Source: DUUI01 sp964345765
GTDB taxonomy: Bacteria; Bacillota_I; Bacilli_A; Erysipelotrichales; Erysipelotrichaceae
Direction of reading: 5' to 3'
DNA: 64,000 bases
Assembly (NCBI GenBank): GCA_964345765.1
Contig: CAYFSJ010000002.1
Location: 1 to 64,000, forward strand
Below are positions 33,979 to 42,277 of this stretch, piece by piece (within the stretch, counting starts at the first letter, position 1; every line of letters starts with the position of its first letter). The position numbers were made by a program, and so were the translations under genes. The notes beneath the pieces were generated by a model that did not search any database, was not told where the DNA came from, and saw nothing but the letters and a program-made list of their open reading frames with translations.

Positions 33979-34455
33979 ATGAAAAATTCATTTCAATCAC
34001 ATTTATTAAAAGGATTAATTACCATCTTTATTGTCTTATCATTAATAGGCATAATCTTTGTTATACCACTTTTAACAGCCTTTGGATTAGAGTCCTATCC
34101 AGAAATGGAGCCCGTAGCACTTTTTCTTCAACTAGGAACACAGTTATTATTAGCACTCTTTATTTTAGGTTTGGTTCATATTATCTATTTACTTATCTTA
34201 TTTGATAAAGGACAAGTCTTTAGTCATAACTTTACAAAAGCACTTAATACAATTTCAATCTTATGTTTTGTTGCGGTAATAGGACTCATTATTATGATTG
34301 CAATGGTGACGCCTTATGGTGGACCGGGTGCTTCTATTTACTTTTTAATTGCCGTTATATTAGCCATTATCATTATAGGCTTAGCTTTATCGATGTTTTC
34401 AAAAGTCATTAATCAGGCCATTGAATATAAACTTGAAAACGAGTTAACGGTGTAG
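33979..34455 (+). CDS. DUF2975 membrane protein 2
   Basis: 158 residues, four membrane segments, paralogous to the gene just upstream (shared FTKALNTISILCFVAV and GGPGAS segments). The pair probably arose by tandem duplication and may form a heteromeric membrane complex (inference). AGGAG precedes the start. Confidence 0.83.
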   Translation: MKNSFQSHLLKGLITIFIVLSLIGIIFVIPLLTAFGLESYPEMEPVALFLQLGTQLLLALFILGLVHIIYLLILFDKGQVFSHNFTKALNTISILCFVAVIGLIIMIAMVTPYGGPGASIYFLIAVILAIIIIGLALSMFSKVINQAIEYKLENELTV

Positions 34456-34458
34456 CTT

Positions 34459-34671
34459 ATGCCAATTATTGTCAATTTAGATGTGATGCTTGCTAAACGT
34501 AAAATGAGTGTCACCGAATTAAGCGAAAAAGTAGGAATTACCCTTTCTAACATCTCAATTTTAAAAACAGGAAAAGCCAAGGCGATTCGATTTTCCACAC
34601 TAGAATCCATCTGTGAAGTCTTGGATTGTCAACCAGCCGATATTTTAGAATATCAAAAAGAGAAACCATAA
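34459..34671 (+). CDS. small XRE-family regulator (YozG-like)
   Basis: 70 residues that are almost wholly a Cro/C1 helix-turn-helix (MSVTELSEKVGITLSNISILKTGKAKAI). It belongs to the YozG-like set found next to DUF2975 membrane proteins. It begins three bases after the previous stop with a poor ribosome site, so its translation is probably coupled. It likely regulates this operon. Confidence 0.88.
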   Translation: MPIIVNLDVMLAKRKMSVTELSEKVGITLSNISILKTGKAKAIRFSTLESICEVLDCQPADILEYQKEKP

Positions 34672-34685
34672 TCCGTTTCTCTTTT
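34657..34685. terminator. bidirectional terminator
   Basis: AAAAGAGAAAC, seven-base loop, GTTTCTCTTTT between the convergent XRE gene and the 34688-35155 membrane gene. Confidence 0.85.
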
Positions 34686-34687
34686 TC

Positions 34688-35155
34688 TTACTTCTCAACA
34701 ATGATAATTTCTTGTTCTGTTTTACGATTATACATAAAGACAGATAACCAGTAGGCTAATTCAATCGCTAGGATTGTCATAAACAAGATAATAAAGAACC
34801 AAGGGAGTGGTTGATCAAAATACAGTAGGCCAAAGCCAATTAATAAACCAATGACTCCAATTAAAAACACATTCACTAGACCTTGATATTCAACAATAAT
34901 ATCTTGGTCTTCTTTTTGCCATGGTTCTTGTTCTTTTTGTTTGTAATGAATTAAACGAAAGACACCACTGACAATCAAACGATTTAAAATAATGACAACT
35001 AAAAACCCAATTAAGTACAGGCTGTAATATTGTGGAATATCAGCAAGCACTAAACCATCACTTGGATAGTTACTGACCATAAAATAAGCAACAATTCCCG
35101 CAAATAAAATCGTCGTCACAAGCATTGCGATGCTTTTTTTAGTATGATATCTCAT
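34688..35155 (-). CDS. four-helix membrane protein of unknown function
   Basis: 155 residues with four predicted membrane segments (about 8-27, 42-62, 95-112 and 118-142) and a basic, acidic-rich loop between the second and third. No family is recognised. It is last in a three-gene operon whose starts and stops overlap (ATGA), after a DUF4298 protein and a small HMA-like protein. Clear GAGGAAG before the start. Confidence 0.7.
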   Translation of the reverse strand: MRYHTKKSIAMLVTTILFAGIVAYFMVSNYPSDGLVLADIPQYYSLYLIGFLVVIILNRLIVSGVFRLIHYKQKEQEPWQKEDQDIIVEYQGLVNVFLIGVIGLLIGFGLLYFDQPLPWFFIILFMTILAIELAYWLSVFMYNRKTEQEIIIVEK

Positions 35156-35451
35156 TTGTCTTCCTCACCCACTAATTGTTTGGCAATCCTATAATTGATG
35201 TCTAACAACAAACGATTTTGTTCAAACAAGGCTTCATAGATGCTATCTTGATTCAAAATATCTACAGCTTCATCAAATTGTGGTGGATTATCATAATCAT
35301 CCATCCAATCACTGTGATAATACTGTGACATCTCTAGTTGATGTTGATGAATTAAATCAAGACGCTGCGCAAATTTTTCTAGCATTTGATTCTCTTCAAT
35401 CATTTCTTGATATAAAGCCTGATAATGTTCTACTCTCTCTTTAGAACTCAT
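35152..35451 (-). CDS. DUF4298 protein
   Basis: 99 residues, mostly alpha-helical and acidic, with the DUF4298 pattern (VEHYQALYQEMIEENQMLEKF, split by its turn, then YYHSDWMDDYD). The role of the family is not known. Middle gene of an overlapping operon, with both neighbours joined by ATGA. Confidence 0.8.
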   Translation of the reverse strand: MSSKERVEHYQALYQEMIEENQMLEKFAQRLDLIHQHQLEMSQYYHSDWMDDYDNPPQFDEAVDILNQDSIYEALFEQNRLLLDINYRIAKQLVGEEDK

Positions 35452-35639
35452 AGGACCTCAAACCCTGCCTTTCTTATTTCATGAACAGCAATCCGATGTT
35501 CATCCGGACCACCATAGATAATTACTGCTTGGTGTTCTAAACTTACCTCAAAGGTTAATCGAGTCTCTTTTAAATGCTCAATGAGCACATTGACTTGATC
35601 CATATTTTCTAAATTTACAATGTTAATAATTTTCTTCAT
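35448..35639 (-). CDS. small HMA-like protein lacking the metal cysteines
   Basis: 63 residues. The strand-helix-strand-strand-helix-strand pattern (INIVNLE; VNVLIEHLKET; FEVSLEHQAVIIYG; IAVHEIRKAGFEVL) is that of a heavy-metal-associated domain, but the CxxC metal site is absent. It could be an HMA-like fold used for protein binding. There is no ribosome site: TAAAAT stands six bases before the ATG (predicted leaderless), just after the copZ terminator. Confidence 0.65.
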   Translation of the reverse strand: MKKIINIVNLENMDQVNVLIEHLKETRLTFEVSLEHQAVIIYGGPDEHRIAVHEIRKAGFEVL

Positions 35640-35645
35640 GTTCTT

Positions 35646-35651
35646 ATTTTA
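35646..35651 (-). promoter_or_regulatory. -10 box of a predicted leaderless transcript
   Basis: TAAAAT on the minus strand, six bases before the ATG at 35637-35639. The -35 would fall in the terminator of copZ and is poor. Confidence 0.45.
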
Positions 35652-35664
35652 CATATTTAAGCGC

Positions 35665-35691
35665 AAAAAAGCGAGATGTTATTATCTCGCT
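35665..35691 (-). terminator. terminator of the csoR-copA-copZ operon
   Basis: On the minus strand AGCGAGAT / ATCTCGCT with a six-base loop, then six T. Confidence 0.85.
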
Positions 35692-35870
35692 TCAACTGTA
35701 TATCCGGCTTCTTCGATCGCTTTTCTAACTAATTGCTCATCATTTTGATAAGAAACAGTCTTAGAATCAAGATCAACTTTAGCCTCTACATTGTGCTCTT
35801 TTAGTGATTTCTCAATTCGAGCTACACAATGTTGGCAACTCATATCAGGTACTGATACTTTATGTTCCAT
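35682..35870 (-). CDS. copZ: copper chaperone CopZ
   Basis: 62-residue HMA-domain protein with the metal motif MSCQHC. CopZ hands Cu(I) to the exporter CopA. GGGAG precedes the start. It is third in the operon, 13 bases after copA, and ends in a strong terminator. Confidence 0.93.
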   Translation of the reverse strand: MEHKVSVPDMSCQHCVARIEKSLKEHNVEAKVDLDSKTVSYQNDEQLVRKAIEEAGYTVEAR

Positions 35871-35883
35871 AGAATTCTCCCTT

Positions 35884-38310
35884 CTATTTAAATCTTCTTA
35901 AACGTAATGCGTTAGTTACCACTGACACACTACTAAAGGCCATGGCCGCCCCCGCAATCATTGGATTAAGTCCAAGTCCAAATCGCTCAAATAAACCCAT
36001 TGCTAGAGGTATACCAATTACATTATATATGAAGGCCCAGAATAAGTTTTGTTTTATGTTCTTCATCGTCGCTTTAGACAAACGAATCGCTTTTTGAACA
36101 TCCATCAAATTATCTTTCATTAAGACAATGTCGGCTGATTCAATTGCTACATCAGTTCCACTTCCAATAGCAATCCCAATATCTGATTGAACTAAGGCAA
36201 CCGCATCATTAACACCATCACCAACCATTAAGACAGATTTACCCTCATCTTGTAATGCTTTGACATTCTCTGCTTTTTGATCTGGTAAAACTTCTGCTAA
36301 GACATGATCAATTCCTGCCTTTTCAGCAATGGCATGGGCTGTTTGTTTTTGGTCACCCGTCATCATAATCGGTTCAATCTTCATTTTCTTAAGCACATTA
36401 ATCGTTTCCAAAGCTTCTTCTTTAAGTGTATCTGCCACAACAATCAATCCTAATAAGGAGTCTTGATTAGCTACAAATAAGACCGTTTTACCTTCATTTG
36501 AATATTGATCCACTAAATCAAGATTATCAATTTGAATGTGATGCTGATCCATCAATCCTTTATTTCCAACAATTAATTGTTCATTGTTAACATTACCACT
36601 AACACCAAATCCATGGATAGCCTCAAAATCGATAACTTCTAATAACTCTAGATTTTCTTCTTGTGCTTTTGAGACAATCGCTTGTCCCAATGGGTGTTGT
36701 GAATATGCTTCAAGAGAAGCCACTAATTGTAATAAATTCTGATCGATGTGATGCATATTCGTCACTACCGGCTCTCCATGAGTCAGTGTCCCTGTCTTAT
36801 CAAAGACTACTGTTTCAATATCTGATGCTTTTTGAAGCGTTTCAGCCGATTTGATAAAAATACCATGTTTGGCTCCCTGTCCTGTTCCAACCATAATGGC
36901 TGTTGGAGTTGCTAGTCCTAGAGCACATGGACAGGCAATGACTAAGACGGAGATAAAGTGCATAAGACTACGTTCTAAATCACCCGTTAATAACATCCAG
37001 CCAATAAAGGTAACCACTGAGATTGCCATGACAGTAGGAACAAAGATACTAGAGATCTTATCCACCATCTTTGCGATCGGTGCTTTATGGGCTTGGGCTT
37101 GTTGAACCAATTTGACAATTTGAGCTAATTTAGTATCTCCTAAGATGGCTGTGGCTTCTATAACCAATCGTCCTGATGAATTTATGGTACCCATTACTAC
37201 AGAATCACCAACACTTTTATCTACTGGTAATGATTCCCCTGTTAACATTGACTCATCTAAAGCCGAATGTCCACGAACAATGATTCCATCGACTGGAATA
37301 GCAGAACCTGGTTTGACGACAATCTGATCTTTGAGTGCAATCTCGTCTGAGTCGATTTCAATTTCTTGATTGTCTTTGAGTAATAGTGCCGTCTTAGGTT
37401 TTAGATTAAGTAAGCTTTGAATGGCTCGTGAAGTTTGACCCTTGCTTTTAGCCTCCATATATTTTCCTAGCATAATTAAAGCGATAATGACGGCTGCTGA
37501 TTCATAATACAGATGATGCACCGCATGAATATCTCCATTAAACAATAAATATGTATTAAATAATGAGTAGATGATGGCAGCACCTGTTCCAATCGCGACG
37601 AGTGAATCCATATTTGGGCTCTTTCTAAATAGCGCTTTAAGACCTCTTGTATAGAAACGACGTCCTAAATAAACAACCGGAATGGTAAAGAGTATTTGTG
37701 CCATGGCAAAGTTACGAGGATTGATGTCTGGATGAATAAATGCTGGAAGCGGCAATGAGAATGGACCTAGCATCGTACTCATGGCTATATACATCACAAT
37801 AAAACCAAAAACTAGTGCCCAAATCATGTCTTGTTTTTGTTTCTTTAATCGATCATCTTCTTGTGTATTATCAAAAACATTGTCCGATGAAATTGTTTTG
37901 GCATCATATCCAGTTTGTTTGATTGTTTCAATAATTTCATGGGTTTTAATTAGTCCTGGATTAAAAGAAATCGTTCCTTGATTATTAACAAGATTAATTT
38001 CTACTGAGTTGATTCCTTCTTTCTTATTAAGACTGCGTTCAATTGCTAATGAACAATTAGCACAGGTCATTCCACTTATTTCTAAGTTCAATTCTTTATC
38101 TTGGGAGATGACAGAAGCTTGATAACCCGCTTTCTCAATAGCATTGATAACATCGAGATCGCTAAGTGATTCATTGGCCTCGACGATGGCTTGATTGGTC
38201 AAAAGATTGACCTCACTTTTTTCAACGCCAGGAATCTTGGCGATGGCTCTTTCAACCGCACTAGAGCAAGCTGAACAGGTCATCCCTTGTACTTGATAGA
38301 TTTTTTCCAT
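35884..38310 (-). CDS. copA: copper-exporting P-type ATPase CopA
   Basis: 808 residues, P1B-type ATPase. Two N-terminal HMA domains (MTCSACSS near residue 10 and MTCANCSL near residue 77), then eight membrane segments, the ion site ACPCALGLATPTA, the phosphorylation site DKTGTLTHG, the nucleotide-site HP (SQHPLGQAI) and the hinge GDGVNDAVAL. It pumps Cu(I) out of the cytosol. Its start follows directly on the csoR stop. Co-operon with csoR and copZ confirms copper over other metals. Confidence 0.96.
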   Translation of the reverse strand: MEKIYQVQGMTCSACSSAVERAIAKIPGVEKSEVNLLTNQAIVEANESLSDLDVINAIEKAGYQASVISQDKELNLEISGMTCANCSLAIERSLNKKEGINSVEINLVNNQGTISFNPGLIKTHEIIETIKQTGYDAKTISSDNVFDNTQEDDRLKKQKQDMIWALVFGFIVMYIAMSTMLGPFSLPLPAFIHPDINPRNFAMAQILFTIPVVYLGRRFYTRGLKALFRKSPNMDSLVAIGTGAAIIYSLFNTYLLFNGDIHAVHHLYYESAAVIIALIMLGKYMEAKSKGQTSRAIQSLLNLKPKTALLLKDNQEIEIDSDEIALKDQIVVKPGSAIPVDGIIVRGHSALDESMLTGESLPVDKSVGDSVVMGTINSSGRLVIEATAILGDTKLAQIVKLVQQAQAHKAPIAKMVDKISSIFVPTVMAISVVTFIGWMLLTGDLERSLMHFISVLVIACPCALGLATPTAIMVGTGQGAKHGIFIKSAETLQKASDIETVVFDKTGTLTHGEPVVTNMHHIDQNLLQLVASLEAYSQHPLGQAIVSKAQEENLELLEVIDFEAIHGFGVSGNVNNEQLIVGNKGLMDQHHIQIDNLDLVDQYSNEGKTVLFVANQDSLLGLIVVADTLKEEALETINVLKKMKIEPIMMTGDQKQTAHAIAEKAGIDHVLAEVLPDQKAENVKALQDEGKSVLMVGDGVNDAVALVQSDIGIAIGSGTDVAIESADIVLMKDNLMDVQKAIRLSKATMKNIKQNLFWAFIYNVIGIPLAMGLFERFGLGLNPMIAGAAMAFSSVSVVTNALRLRRFK

Positions 38311-38583
38311 TTACTTACCTACTTTCGACAAAATCGAGATGACTTCATCAATCTTTTCTTCTTTTAATTCTTGGTTATCACTATCAAAAGCTTCTAACAC
38401 ACAATGTTCTAGATGTTGTCTTAGAAGTTGTTCATTGCCTTTCTTTAACAGTGAGATGACAGCTAATATTTGATTTGAGACATCGACACAATAACGATCA
38501 TCTTCTAGCATATCGATGGTCGCATTGAGATTGCCTCTGGCTATTTTTAGAGTTCTTAATGCTTGTTCTTTTCCTTGATTCAT
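38311..38583 (-). CDS. csoR: CsoR-family copper-sensing repressor
   Basis: 90-residue four-helix-bundle repressor. The Cu(I) ligands fit CsoR: Cys in YCVDVS near residue 32 and His/Cys in HLEHC near residues 57-61. Apo-protein binds the operator just upstream of its own gene; Cu(I) releases it. GGGAGGG precedes the ATG, and this binding site lies within the operator, so bound repressor also masks it. Confidence 0.94.
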   Translation of the reverse strand: MNQGKEQALRTLKIARGNLNATIDMLEDDRYCVDVSNQILAVISLLKKGNEQLLRQHLEHCVLEAFDSDNQELKEEKIDEVISILSKVGK

Positions 38584-38604
38584 ATACCCTCCCTATGGGG
38601 GTAT
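38584..38604. promoter_or_regulatory. CsoR operator
   Basis: ATACCC, nine bases, GGGTAT: a GC-rich inverted repeat of the CsoR type. It lies between the -10 box and the csoR start on the minus strand. Confidence 0.85.
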
Positions 38605-38631
38605 TATATTATAGATGAATTGAGATGACAA
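38603..38631 (-). promoter_or_regulatory. promoter of csoR-copA-copZ
   Basis: On the minus strand TTGTCA, 17 bases, TATAAT, with the CsoR operator starting within and just after the -10. Confidence 0.75.
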
Positions 38632-38632
38632 T

Positions 38633-38653
38633 AAAAAAGGCCCGAGGCCTTTT
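38633..38653 (-). terminator. terminator of deoD
   Basis: AAAAGGCC, loop, GGCCTTTT, followed on the minus strand by a T-run. Confidence 0.85.
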
Positions 38654-38658
38654 CTAAT

Positions 38659-39369
38659 TTAATCAACAACAATGTTTAATGCGATTTCCATCATCTTTGT
38701 AAATGAATTCTGACGTTCATCCGCCGTTGTTTCTTCATGGGTGACTAAGTTATCAGAAATTGTTAATAGACATGCTGCATTCTTATTTAAATGTCTAGCT
38801 GTCGCAAACAATGCGAAGCTTTCCATTTCTACACAAAGTGCTTTATGGTTTTTATAAATGTCCTTAAACTCTTCACGGTTTGCACGATAGAACACATCTG
38901 AAGAGTGAATAATTCCTTTACGATAAGGAATCTCTAATTTATTGGCAACTGCTTCTAGTTTATCATTAAGTGTTTTGGTTGGCTTAATGATTTCTTCTTC
39001 ATAGCCAAAGGCCACTTTAGCAAAACTACTTTCTGAATAGCTGCCTTCTACTAAAACGACTTCATATAAATCAATTTCATCGGTATACGCTCCTGCAGAT
39101 CCAATACGGATGATGTTTTCGACATCATAAACAGTATAAAGTTCATAACAGTAGATACCAATACTTGGCATCCCCATTCCAGAACCCATGACACTAATTT
39201 CATGACCTTTGTATTTACCGGTAAACCCAAACATATTACGTACATCGTTAAATTGAGTAACATCTTCTAAGAATGTATCCGCAATAAATTTCGCACGAAG
39301 TGGGTCTCCTGGCATTAATACGGTTTTGGCAATCATGCCTTTTTTAGCTTCAATATGAGGTGTTGACAT
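38659..39369 (-). CDS. deoD: purine-nucleoside phosphorylase DeoD
   Basis: 236 residues, hexameric bacterial-type phosphorylase. Splits purine (deoxy)nucleosides with phosphate to base and (deoxy)ribose 1-phosphate. Visible are the phosphate site MPGDPLRAKFIA, GSGMGMPSIGIY, SSDVFYR, and VEMESFALFA with the ribose-binding glutamate, plus the aspartate in TISDNL. AAGGAG precedes the start. It stands 41 bases after the Nudix gene and may have its own promoter in that gap. Confidence 0.96.
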   Translation of the reverse strand: MSTPHIEAKKGMIAKTVLMPGDPLRAKFIADTFLEDVTQFNDVRNMFGFTGKYKGHEISVMGSGMGMPSIGIYCYELYTVYDVENIIRIGSAGAYTDEIDLYEVVLVEGSYSESSFAKVAFGYEEEIIKPTKTLNDKLEAVANKLEIPYRKGIIHSSDVFYRANREEFKDIYKNHKALCVEMESFALFATARHLNKNAACLLTISDNLVTHEETTADERQNSFTKMMEIALNIVVD

Positions 39370-39410
39370 TGTATTCTCCTTCTTCTTTCTTTATTTATTT
39401 TAACATATTC

Positions 39411-40010
39411 CTAATCAAAGGTCGTTTGATTATGTTTTAAACAAACAAGTGCTCGATCAACTTCCATTTGGGAATTCTTTGTACTGAGTGGTGGCAAATC
39501 ATCAATATCAAAAAATCCTATTTCAACAATCTCATGATTATGATTTTTTAATTTTTCTTTAAGGACACCATGAAAATAAATAACATACTCACTGACTAAC
39601 ACTCGATGGGCAGGTTTATAGTTGTCTCTAAAGAAAACCGCTAATAATCGAGTAATATCAACATCATAACCTGACTCTTGATACACTTCCTTTCTAGCAT
39701 TTTCTTGTGGGCTTTCAAAGACATCCGCCCACCCTCCTGGAAAAGACCATAGATACTCAGACTTTTCTTTTACCATTAACACTTGATTTTGAACATTGGT
39801 AACAATTGTTCTAACAGAACAGTTAACTGTTGGATATAGATCTCGATCATAGAAATTGGTATCAATTTTTTCATTGAGCAGATTAGAAAGTTGTTCATTG
39901 GCTAACTGTTCTAATTCCTCATAGTTTTCTAAAGCATAGGAATCGGTACTATAGCGTTTTCCTATTTTTGAGATGGCTAAGACTTTCATAATAAATTCTT
40001 CAATTTTCAT
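39411..40010 (-). CDS. Nudix hydrolase with N-terminal Nudix-associated domain
   Basis: 199 residues. The N-terminal about 65 residues are the helical domain that often precedes Nudix hydrolases of X-linked nucleoside diphosphates (KRYSTDSYALENYEELEQLA). The Nudix box runs from GGWADVFES to KEVYQESGYDV; one glutamate of the REUXEE element is glutamine and the arginine is lysine, so activity may be reduced or altered. The ATG at 40008-40010 agrees with homolog N-termini, yet it has no ribosome site and TATAAT stands six bases upstream (predicted leaderless). Confidence 0.85.
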   Translation of the reverse strand: MKIEEFIMKVLAISKIGKRYSTDSYALENYEELEQLANEQLSNLLNEKIDTNFYDRDLYPTVNCSVRTIVTNVQNQVLMVKEKSEYLWSFPGGWADVFESPQENARKEVYQESGYDVDITRLLAVFFRDNYKPAHRVLVSEYVIYFHGVLKEKLKNHNHEIVEIGFFDIDDLPPLSTKNSQMEVDRALVCLKHNQTTFD

Positions 40011-40016
40011 ACATTC

Positions 40017-40022
40017 ATTATA
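40017..40022 (-). promoter_or_regulatory. -10 box of the leaderless Nudix transcript
   Basis: TATAAT on the minus strand, six bases before the ATG. The -35 is weak. Confidence 0.5.
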
Positions 40023-40056
40023 CCCTATAAGTTTTGGAAGAAAAATAATATTTAGA

Positions 40057-40085
40057 TTGAATTGTAAGATAATTAATTATATAAT
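40057..40085 (+). promoter_or_regulatory. promoter of the NfeD/SPFH operon
   Basis: TTGAAT, 17 bases, TATAAT, 19 bases before the first ATG. Confidence 0.7.
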
Positions 40086-40104
40086 AAGGACGAAAGGAGA
40101 GCTT

Positions 40105-40482
40105 ATGTTTAAATGGATCGATGGGAATGTACATACATTAATAGCTACCATCAATGAAAACAATATAACTTTGAATCAAAAAGCTGCTTCGATCTTCGAA
40201 GATACCCGTTATGTGAGCGTAGGAATTGATAGCGATAAGAACCTTGTGGCGATTCATCCTGTGACCAAAAACGAAATCGACAAAGCAATCTTCCCTTTAC
40301 AGTTATTACATAACATTTCAATCGGGAATGGATATGCTAAAATCTCAAACAAAGCACTTTGCCAATTAATACAAAATCAACTACAATATGAATTAAATAA
40401 TACGAAATTCTATTGTGAGTATGACCCAAAGAATAAGTATTTAATTATAGACCTTAATCAACAGGTCAGAAAGGAGCTCTAA
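40105..40482 (+). CDS. hypothetical protein in NfeD/SPFH operon
   Basis: 125 residues, no signal peptide or membrane helix, mixed alpha/beta. No family is recognised. It begins with FKWIDGNVHTLIATI and has a tail ending in IIDLNQQVRKEL. AAGGAG precedes the ATG at 40105. Its stop overlaps the nfeD start (TAATG), so it is translated with the membrane-microdomain genes and may work with them. Confidence 0.7.
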   Translation: MFKWIDGNVHTLIATINENNITLNQKAASIFEDTRYVSVGIDSDKNLVAIHPVTKNEIDKAIFPLQLLHNISIGNGYAKISNKALCQLIQNQLQYELNNTKFYCEYDPKNKYLIIDLNQQVRKEL

Positions 40483-40940
40483 TGAACACTAACATTGACA
40501 TGGCTTGGATCTGGATGATTTTATTCCTCTTCTTTGCGGTGTTTGAGTTTATAACTCCTGGTAATTTAATTACCATCTGGTTCGCTTTAGGAGCTCTAGG
40601 AGCACTACTAATGAAACAACTTGGTTTAGGGATACTCCCACAGGCATTAGTCTTCCTGATTGTTTCATTTGCGTCACTTGTCTTATTGAGACCATTTACT
40701 ACCAAGTTAATGCGGGGAGATACAATTAATACTAACTATGATCGAATTATCGGTCAGCAGTTTAGACTTGAGAAGGATTATGATCCAAAAGTTTGGTATC
40801 AACAAAGAGTCAATTCTCAAGTATGGAGTATTGTTAATGCCAGCAAACAACCCTTATTAGCCAATACTTTAGTAGAGATTATTAGTATCGATGGCGTGAA
40901 ACTCGTCGTAAAAGAGATAAAGGAGAAAGTCAATGAATAG
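40482..40940 (+). CDS. NfeD family membrane protein
   Basis: 152 residues. Three N-terminal membrane segments (about 4-80) followed by a small beta-barrel OB-fold domain (RIIGQQFRLEK... to the end). This is the short NfeD type, which usually pairs with an SPFH partner, as it does here. It overlaps both neighbours. It likely helps to organise membrane microdomains with the SPFH protein. Confidence 0.88.
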   Translation: MNTNIDMAWIWMILFLFFAVFEFITPGNLITIWFALGALGALLMKQLGLGILPQALVFLIVSFASLVLLRPFTTKLMRGDTINTNYDRIIGQQFRLEKDYDPKVWYQQRVNSQVWSIVNASKQPLLANTLVEIISIDGVKLVVKEIKEKVNE

Positions 40941-41871
40941 TTTATTAACAGCCAATGGAATTTTAGAAAATATTTCTACCATCATTATTATCATTATTGT
41001 TATCTTTATCATGATTGTTGTCGCTCGAAGTGTTCGAGTTGTTTCTCAATCGGATGCGTATGTGGTTGAGCGTCTAGGTGCTTACAACCGAACTTTGGAA
41101 AGAGGGCTTCATTTCATTATTCCTTTTATTGAAAGAATATCGAATCGAGTCACCTTAAAGGAAATCGTTAAAGACTTCGCACCACAACCAGTTATTACGG
41201 CAGATAATGTTACGATGCAAATCGATACTGTTGTTTATTTCCAAATCACAGACCCTACTCTTTATACCTATGGGGTCCACAATCCAATTAATGCGATTGA
41301 AAACTTAACGGCAACGACCCTTCGTAATATTATCGGGGACTTAGAATTAGACCAAACCTTAACTTCAAGAGATATTATAAATACTCAAATGAGAAGTATT
41401 CTTGATGAAGCGACAGACCCATGGGGAATTCGTGTATCAAGAGTTGAGGTTAAAAACATTCTTCCTCCACGTGATATTCAAGATGCGATGGAAAAACAAA
41501 TGCGTGCTGAACGTGAACGTCGTGAATCAATCTTAAGAGCTGAGGGTGAAAAAGCGTCACAAATCTTAGTGGCTGAAGGTCAAAAGGAAGCAATTATTCT
41601 TAATGCGACCGCTAAAAAAGAGGCTATGATTGAAGAAGCAATCGGTCAAAAAGAAGCAATTCAAAAAGTATATGATGCTCAAGTTTACGGGATTGAAGCC
41701 ATTAAAAATGCTTTCCCTACTGAAGAGTATTTAAGACTTCAAGCATTAGAAACAATGGCTAAAGTAGCAGATGGCCAATCAACTAAGTTAATTCTACCGT
41801 CTGATTTATCTAATCTAGGTGCATTACTAGGATCTGCTAAAACAATCTTAGAAAGTGAAAAAGAGGCATAG
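40933..41871 (+). CDS. SPFH/Band 7 protein (QmcA-like paraslipin)
   Basis: 312 residues. One N-terminal membrane helix (about 15-35), the SPFH domain (about 40-200; VSQSDAYVVERLGAYNRTLERGLHFIIPF, split at its turn), and a long alanine/glutamate-rich helical region with repeated KEAIIL-type units. Oligomeric scaffold of membrane microdomains, with NfeD as its usual partner. The stop lies in the loop of a bidirectional terminator. Confidence 0.9.
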   Translation: MNSLLTANGILENISTIIIIIIVIFIMIVVARSVRVVSQSDAYVVERLGAYNRTLERGLHFIIPFIERISNRVTLKEIVKDFAPQPVITADNVTMQIDTVVYFQITDPTLYTYGVHNPINAIENLTATTLRNIIGDLELDQTLTSRDIINTQMRSILDEATDPWGIRVSRVEVKNILPPRDIQDAMEKQMRAERERRESILRAEGEKASQILVAEGQKEAIILNATAKKEAMIEEAIGQKEAIQKVYDAQVYGIEAIKNAFPTEEYLRLQALETMAKVADGQSTKLILPSDLSNLGALLGSAKTILESEKEA

Positions 41872-41883
41872 ACCTCTTTTTTA
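41857..41883. terminator. bidirectional terminator SPFH / PhnA-like
   Basis: AAAAGAGG, loop, CCTCTTTT plus T-run on the plus strand. Confidence 0.85.
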
Positions 41884-42207
41884 CTTCTTAACTACAGATG
41901 ATTTTAGGTAGACTGAGCCAACACCTTCTACTCTAGCTGAAATATCATGATCATCGACCAATTGATCAAGTAGTTTAATGTTCTTAACCTTTGTTCCTTG
42001 TTTAATCACATCACGCCCGACTTTTAAATCTTTAATGACTGTGACAGAGTCACCATCTTCTAAAATATTTCCATTGCTATCTTTGATGAGTGATTGTTGC
42101 TGAGCGAGCTCTTGGCTCTCTAAGGTCCATTCATATTGACACATTGGACAAATAAACAAATGGCCATCTTGATAGACATAATTCTCATGACATTGTGGGC
42201 AATCCAT
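41881..42207 (-). CDS. YjdM/PhnA-like zinc-ribbon protein
   Basis: 108 residues. An N-terminal zinc ribbon (CPQCHENY... CPMCQYEW) and a C-terminal KOW-like barrel (DSNGNILEDGDSVTVIKDLKVG split by turn) define the YjdM/PhnA family. The old name links it to phosphonate use, but no Phn genes are near and its function is unsettled. GAGGAAG precedes the start. Confidence 0.88.
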   Translation of the reverse strand: MDCPQCHENYVYQDGHLFICPMCQYEWTLESQELAQQQSLIKDSNGNILEDGDSVTVIKDLKVGRDVIKQGTKVKNIKLLDQLVDDHDISARVEGVGSVYLKSSVVKK

Positions 42208-42248
42208 TTTAACTTCCTCATTTCTATTTAACCAAATTATAACATATT

Positions 42249-42277
42249 AAAAAACAGAGCCTTAATGTCTCTGTTTT
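42249..42277 (-). terminator. terminator of the cdaA-cdaR-glmM-RR-HK operon
   Basis: On the minus strand AAACAGAG / CTCTGTTT with a nine-base loop that holds the kinase stop, then T-run. Confidence 0.85.
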
